NCBI GenBank assembly: GCA_029339505.1
Contig: JAQISU010000163.1
Coordinates: 3,674,001-3,738,000 of the forward strand
DNA length: 64,000 nucleotides
Source: Unio delphinus
Lineage: Eukaryota; Mollusca; Bivalvia; Unionida; Unionidae
Reading direction: 5' to 3'
The notes under the pieces are model-generated. The model saw only the letters and a list, made by a program, of their open reading frames with translations, was not told where the DNA came from and did not search any database. The position numbers were made by a program, and so were the translations under genes. Shown here piece after piece: positions 58,812 through 64,000 of this stretch (its first letter is position 1; each line of letters begins with the position of its first letter).

Positions 58812-58825
58812 GAAGAAGAAGAAGA
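58240..58825. repeat. (AGT)n, then (AAT)n trinucleotide tracts
   Basis: Nearly 400 bp of AGT/AGC/GTA variants (58243-58638), a short unique stretch, then (AAT)n with GAA units (58728-58828). Confidence 0.95.
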
Positions 58826-58915
58826 AATTATATTATCTTGTCTGTAAATGTAGTATCTTAGACTTAATTTTTATTAAGAGACAATTATTTATTGGTAACA
58901 TTAAACTTATCATTG

Positions 58916-59075
<160 letters not shown>

Positions 59076-59154
59076 AATTTTTATTTTGAAGTTGCATATT
59101 ATTCCTCCTACCCCACAAGAGACATTTATTATTTGGTACCATTAAAATTATATG

Positions 59155-59283
<129 letters not shown>

Positions 59284-59284
59284 T

Positions 59285-60545
59285 AATATTTGTATTTACG
59301 TCTGTGTGTATGGCTTTGTTATATGATATTGATTTTTTTGTTGATTATGGGGAGTCGATGTTGTTAAATTATTATTTCTCAAACACAGTAATTAGTCAAT
59401 TTCGAAGAGCGCGTGTCATAATGTAAAGCATTCACAAGAAAATAGGATGACATGGGTTATCCTAGATTCGAACACCGGTCACTAGACTTTGAGAAAGTAG
59501 AGTTAAGTGTATTTGCTTGTTTATTCAACAGTTAGTTTTGTGCATGAGACATTTTTGCTATTAACGATGTAGTTATGCTTTGTGCTTGCCCAACTTAATA
59601 GTGAATCAGCAGGATTACAATTGAGTGAAAACATTTAGAAATATATACACACACTCGCATTAAGACTTCATAAACACAGCAGAATCTGTTATTTGTATTA
59701 TATTTAAAAAAAAAAATTCAACCCCCTTCACAATTTGCATTAAGTTTAGCAGTAAACAATATTTTGGCCTTTTGATTTGCTACGGATTTTCTTACATCTA
59801 TGTTTCGTTCAAAACATAAACGTATTTAAACAGTAATCCTTTCCTCGATGATAACATTTTCAAAATGGTAAAATCAACTATTTAAAATCTATTGTTTGGT
59901 AGGTAAGATTATCCTCTTTGTTTTTTTTTTTAGTTAATGACGACAACTATTTAAATTACCTTTTCACGTCATGGCCGCTGGCATCATATCCAAGTCGTTT
60001 CCTAATAATACCAACAAGATTTAATTTCTTAATCATCGTCTTGAACATATATCATTGCAACTTTTAAATGGATAATCATACTGACAACCAATTGATACTA
60101 AATGAAAATGGTGATGATATGACAGCTTGTAAATATTGTTGTTGCTGCTCCTTGTCCGCACAGTCGTATGCAGGTGTGGTTTTCATTATAAAGTTTCGTA
60201 TGATATCTTTGGTTCATTATGAGAATAGCACCCAATGGGCATACAATATTGTCACCAAAATAGGCCTTCTTGTAAATCTTGTTTTTAGCTTCACTTGAAT
60301 GGATTGTTGTATTTCCGCCAATCATTTCTTAGGTGTCAAGCTGGTTGTGAATGTGAACAGTGTCGCTGAGAGATCCAATATGGCAACCACATATTTAATC
60401 CGTCTAAGCAGATGGTCATACTGTCATGAAGTTTTAGTTTAATGGAGTTGCTTATGAATATCAAAGATGGTTTAACAATAGGCAGTCTGAAGAAACTCCT
60501 TATCCTTGAATTTGGGGAATATTCCAGTTGCTATATGGCCGGTCA
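59285..60545. other. Intronic spacer with no recognised gene
   Basis: Nothing supported. Confidence 0.4.
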
Positions 60546-60557
60546 CTTCTCTGGTAA

Positions 60558-60640
60558 ATGATGATGATGATGACGATGATGATGATGATGATGATTATGA
60601 TGATGTGAACGCTGATGATGATGATGAATATTATTATTGC

Positions 60641-60687
<47 letters not shown>

Positions 60688-60690
60688 GTA
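60558..60690. repeat. (GAT)n(TTA)n microsatellite
   Basis: GAT/GAC units then TTA units, directly before exon D. Confidence 0.95.
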
Positions 60691-60755
60691 GTAGTATTCA
60701 TGTCTACATAAATATTTTAATTGTAATAATTTCCTTAAACGTTCATCCGAATCAG

Positions 60756-60869
60756 GTTTCAGATGTAGTAATTACTGAAACTACAGGATATCTACCATGT
60801 TGGAGACATCAGACTCAGGATCAACAGATGATAACAGATTTGAGAGAACGCAGGTCTGAACTGGAAAAT
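60756..60869 (+). CDS. Host gene exon D
   Basis: 114 bp, 38 codons, phase 0 at both ends. The acceptor 'catccgaatcag' ends at 60755 and the donor AAT|GTGAGT follows 60869. It encodes 'VSDVVITETTGYLPCWRHQT' then a charged helix 'MITDLRERRSELEN'. It carries no stop, so further exons are expected. The next 3 kb is a Polinton-like remnant, so they lie beyond the window or were lost. Confidence 0.55.
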
Positions 60870-61009
60870 GTGAGTAATAATAATAATAATAATAATAATA
60901 ATTATGAAGAAGAAAATAACTGATGATCATAAAGCACTTAATCCAGAGTTAAGAGAGTGCAAGAACATTAAATAGACTACTACCAAATAACGTTCACTGA
61001 GAAAAAAAA

Positions 61010-61300
61010 TGCTTGATATGATTTCAGAAAATCCTACAAATGATTTTTGGAATTTGTGGAGACCAGATGATTTGGTAGTTGCAAGTAGAAAGGTAGTTCC
61101 TGATACATTTCAATAACAATTATATTTGTTATTAAAGAAAAATTTCAAAATCTACCCGTACTATTGTGTAGTCGCCCAGAAGATACACGCAAACAAAATA
61201 TTCAAGCTGATATAGCAGAACTCTTGACTCTGTCAAGGACGAAACAAAGGTTTGTATTAAATGATATTATTTTAGTGACTAGATTTGACATTGACAGAAG
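61010..61300 (+). pseudogene. Second Polinton-like copy: helicase fragment
   Basis: The translation 'ISENPTNDFWNLWRPDDLVVASRKVV' matches the first element's 'ISETPMNDFWETWRPNDLIVASRKIV' at about 16950-17030. Matching continues through 'RKQNI'-type and 'LNDIILV' segments with several stops. It is an isolated internal fragment of the polymerase-helicase gene, on the plus strand. Confidence 0.8.
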
Positions 61301-61396
61301 AACGGTTGACTTGTGGAGGTGAGCTGGCGGCAAGAAATTATTTTGTAACGATGGTGCATCCATGTGTGGTCAGCATTCAAAGTCTAACATAACACC

Positions 61397-61575
61397 ATAC
61401 ATTTTGTTGTTGTAGTGTTTGACGCCAATTTCCAGCACACGATATGCTATATATGGCGGCTAGTATTAAGGTGGAGGAATAATCCGGGTTAATCCCCGGA
61501 AAGAACCACCGACCCACGAGAAGCTGCTAGCATGCTTTCCTACAGAGCCACATTAGCCGAATCCGAGACTGGCTC
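61397..61575 (-). mobile_element. SINE family 1, truncated, at the junction
   Basis: Minus strand: CAA-type tail, 'CCTCCACCTTAATACTAGCC', 'CGTGGGTCGGTGGTTCTTTC', 'GGAAAGCATGCTAGCAGC', ending at 'GTCTCGGATTCGGC' where the tRNA-like head should start. It abuts the structural-gene homologue directly. Confidence 0.8.
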
Positions 61576-61576
61576 T

Positions 61577-62510
61577 TCAATTATTAAAAATCCGGGTGAA
61601 GCCGTTGGTGCAAACGAATATAAAATGTATCCCTGCTGGGCTTGATTTTGATCTTACGAGATTTATTTGGTAACTTCCATCAATAGCATCGCATACTAGA
61701 TTTATTGCAACCACCGAGGATATATTGACATTTTGAGGAGTAATATGTCGCCCACCATTATCTAGGTCATTGTTATGTTTGAGGATGGTTGTTTGTGATT
61801 GTATTTTTTTTTCTTCCCATGCGGTGAGTATCATAGAAAAATACTAATCGTTAACATCACTAACTGATTTTCGTAGTTGCGTTGCATTATACCAAGGAAA
61901 TTTGAATGTTGAAATACCTTATACGCGTATATTAAATAGTTTTGCAAATTCTCTCTGGGAACCATCTTTGGCATTTAATACAACTTGAATAAGCTGTATG
62001 TTAAATAGTTCCATATCATATGCGATTTGATTTAGTATTTCCAGTCAACTGTCTTCTAAACCCCTCGCAAAAAAAAAACAACTCCCGTTATCGTAACTAA
62101 CAGGATTTGTTAAATATTTCATATAAGAATAATGGATGCTTGCAACTGAGATATCATGATATGATTTTTCGTCCGTGATATAATCAGACTTCGATGTTTC
62201 TGGTATTTGTAAAGATGTCGAAGGTGGGATTTCAGGCCATCCTAGCACGGTTTTTATAGAACTCTAATAGATATCTACAGCATAACCGGGGGAGTTTATC
62301 TCAATCGCGGATGATAGTGTTGGTTCAGGAACTGTTATACCGATTTTTGATTCTTTTCCCGTAATGGATTTTATTATGCGCTGTAATTCATTATTTATCT
62401 GTTCGATTTCGTAAGACCCAGATGATAAGGAAACTATATTCCAGTCTGGCGTTCCGTCTTGTTTAATTTTACTCGCAAACACCAAGGAATTATTTGGCTG
62501 CTGACCACCA
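61577..62510 (-). pseudogene. Second copy: homologue of the 440-aa structural protein
   Basis: Fragments in order match copy 1. 'QQPNNSLVFASKIKQDGTPDW' and 'SITGKESKIGITVPEPTLSS' lie at 62300-62500 and 'LGWPEIPPS' at about 62230. 'DNGGRHITPQNVNIS' and 'CDAIDGSYQINL' lie at 61670-61770. The first about 60 residues and the last about 40 are missing, and stops and frameshifts lie between. It helps define conserved blocks of this unnamed virion protein. Confidence 0.8.
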
Positions 62511-62514
62511 AAGG

Positions 62515-62923
62515 ATCTTGATCTGTATCCAGTATTGGGTCGCCAAGTGTGGTTATTTTATTCAAGTTCATGTCGAGGGGACCTGTCATTGTCTCACCGG
62601 ATGTTTTTACTCGACTGTTGATACTATCTATCACAGCTGGAAAAAGAACTGTTTGTTTAATCTTACCGGTGGAATCAAACACCGCTAAGGAATTTTCGGT
62701 CACTCCATTAATTCTAACTAGAATATCATTCAAGGAAACTTTACTCGTTTTTACTTTCCCTTGTTTGTTTTGAAATACGACTATTTCATTTGGATCCACA
62801 CTTGCGAGGTTTAATATCTCGGATATTGCATCTTCGATTATTTTTTTTTACATCCTTGGTTGCAGATATTTCCGCGATTGGTTATTTCAGGCTTGAGAGA
62901 GATTTTCCCCAAATATCAATCAT
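62515..62923 (-). pseudogene. Second copy: fibre-like protein A, N-terminal part
   Basis: ATG 62923 gives 'MIDIWGKSL', then after frame changes 'DPNEIVVFQNKQGKVKTSKV' as in copy 1. 'GETMTGPLDMNLNKITTLGDP' follows, a tail-fibre-style motif absent from copy 1. It is fused by deletion to the structural-gene homologue near 62515. Confidence 0.75.
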
Positions 62924-62984
62924 TATATTTTAAGATCTCTCTAAAAAGCGATTACTCGTATATTCGTGTACGGTTTTATGGAGT

Positions 62985-63412
62985 GGTTTAGAAGCTGTTG
63001 ATATAGCGCTAAGTACATTTAATACTTCTAGGCTGCATATTGGTGGGTCGGTCATTTTCTGTTTTGGTAGCGTGGATTATCAGCGATGAATTTTTAATTG
63101 ATGTATATAACGCATAAATTCTTTAGGTGGCGCTAACCCATATGAATCAAAATAAACAATTGCACGCGGATCAATAGCGTATGCACCCCAGTGAGTTCCA
63201 GGTCCGGTGCTTTTATCGAGATTAATGATACCGGTTTCAACGCTGTATGCTTGTTGTGGTAACTGATCTCGCATAAAAACACCTCTAAAGGTTTTTTTTT
63301 TATCGCTAATTGTTTTAGCAACAGCGATTAAATCAAAATTTGATATTGGAACCGTCGGTGTTGGAGTTAGTAAACCATCCCTGGTAGTCTCAGGCCGTTC
63401 CCGCTGTACCAT
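62985..63412 (-). pseudogene. Second copy: adenain-type protease, broken
   Basis: From ATG 63412 ('MVQRE') through His in 'GTHWGAY' and Asp in 'VYFDSYG', then a stop at 63080. In other frames the Cys region reads 'DPPICS' where copy 1 has 'ICG'. It overlaps the end of the core-type gene by 46 bp, as in copy 1. Confidence 0.85.
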
Positions 63413-63829
63413 GAATACGGAGTTCCTGGTAGTCTTAGACCATTTCCCATTTTTTTGTATCCCTGTCCGGTAGCTTTCTTTAGTGCCATCCCTGCCGCGG
63501 TACCAACAGCTCCGACGGCGGCAGCTTTCTCAACCGCGGGGGTGGCGGCTGCAATTAGTGCTGGAATCTCAGCGAGAAATGGAAATATACCACCTGATTG
63601 TATCATGTCTTTGATCGCGGATGCAGAGAGAGTGACCTGAACACCTCTTTTATCTTTGAAAGCATCATTGAAATGCTTAATTTGACGAGCTGTCAGTTAT
63701 TTTTGTTTTACCACCAGACCTCTGATTGTGTTTTGGCGATATCGTAGTTCCACATTTTTTAGCTGAATCCGATTGCAATTTTTTAATTTGACCAGGAGTC
63801 AGAGTAACATTAGCATGCCTATATATCAT
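63367..63829 (-). pseudogene. Second copy: core/membrane-active virion protein
   Basis: ATG 63829 ('MIYRHANVTLTPGQIKKL') supports the matching start at 8218 in copy 1. A frame change lies near 63697. Then come 'LTARQIKHFNDAFKDKRGVQ', the Ala/Gly hydrophobic centre, 'GYKKMGNGLRLPGTPYSW' and a second 'GNGLRLPG' repeat at the C-terminus. Confidence 0.8.
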
Positions 63830-63890
63830 TGTATTTAATACGAGATTGATCTAATTGTCTACATGTTTTTGAAAAAAACATTTACATATT

Positions 63891-64000
63891 TTACACTGGC
63901 GCATCAGCTACCCTCATTCGTCCACCAACACCTTCGAGTAGCATTGATTTGTCACTGAAAATAACAGCAATTGCTCTGTAATTAGGGATAATTGGAGCTG
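63891..64000 (-). CDS. Second copy: MCP C-terminus (partial, edge of window)
   Basis: Open to the window edge: 'NYRAIAVIFSDKSMLLEGVG' then 'RMRVADAPV' and TAA at 63891-63893, two codons earlier than copy 1. The strong match to the C-terminus at 8279-8410 confirms that segment as coding MCP sequence downstream of the TAG in copy 1. Confidence 0.85.
   Translation of the reverse strand, partial: APIIPNYRAIAVIFSDKSMLLEGVGGRMRVADAPV

Larger units (their letters stand above)
61010..64000. mobile_element. Second, rearranged Polinton-like element (partial, runs off window)
   Basis: Contains homologues of five genes of the first element. In order: helicase fragment (+), SINE (-), tail/fibre-type structural gene (-), fibre A N-terminus (-), protease (-), core-type gene (-), MCP C-terminus (-). 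Relative to copy 1, fibre B, the membrane protein and the repeat part of fibre A are missing. The helicase lies on the wrong side of the virion cluster. No TIR was seen at the left. Divergence from copy 1 indicates a different, older insertion. Confidence 0.85.

Noticed and set aside
58049..58847. Ser-, Val-, Thr- and Leu-rich frames extending from exon C
   Set aside because: A GTAAGT donor follows exon C, and the rest is (AGT)n and (AAT)n intronic repeat.

Overview
The window looks like a chromosome segment from an invertebrate animal, most likely a mollusc. The grounds are AT-rich intronic sequence with long (TA)n, (GA)n and (ATT)n tracts, several animal retroelement classes, tRNA-derived SINEs whose bodies resemble those of bivalves, and one spliced gene of a metazoan family. 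The species cannot be named from sequence alone.\n\nThe dominant object is a near-complete Polinton/Maverick-like (adintovirus-like) integrated element at 3299-20102, about 16.8 kb, with about 250 bp terminal inverted repeats (TIRs) and a flanking CCAGT direct repeat. Its left two thirds is a minus-strand virion gene cluster: two fibre-like proteins, a membrane-associated protein, an adenain-type cysteine protease, a hydrophobic core-type protein, a major capsid protein (MCP), a minor capsid protein and coiled-coil proteins. A promoter-like motif recurs 12-16 nt upstream of most cluster heads. The right third holds replication and integration genes: an HNH endonuclease, a Zn-binding protein, a family B polymerase fused to an SF1 helicase and a C-terminal HNH domain, a Polinton integrase, a DUF5679/PLA2-like gene and a packaging ATPase. 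The virion genes are nearly intact, while polymerase-helicase, PLA2 and ATPase carry several lesions each. A second, decayed and rearranged copy of a related element fills 61010-64000 and runs off the window.\n\nLeft of the element are the 3' end of an L2/CR1-like LINE (1-907) and a solo LTR (969-1786, AGTG target duplication). Between 20 and 48 kb lie SINEs of two families, a decayed L1/Tx1-like LINE in three blocks (23.5-26.7 kb), tandem repeats, a pogo-like element, a hAT-type MITE, two copies of an unnamed dispersed gene family and a reverse transcriptase fragment.\n\nFrom 48.8 to 60.9 kb, four exons with matching phase-0 splice sites form a plus-strand host gene resembling the CXorf38/DUF4559 family. 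Its introns hold Ty3/gypsy, mariner and LINE fragments plus extreme microsatellites. The second Polinton-like copy begins just after its last visible exon. No rRNA, functional tRNA or CRISPR was seen.
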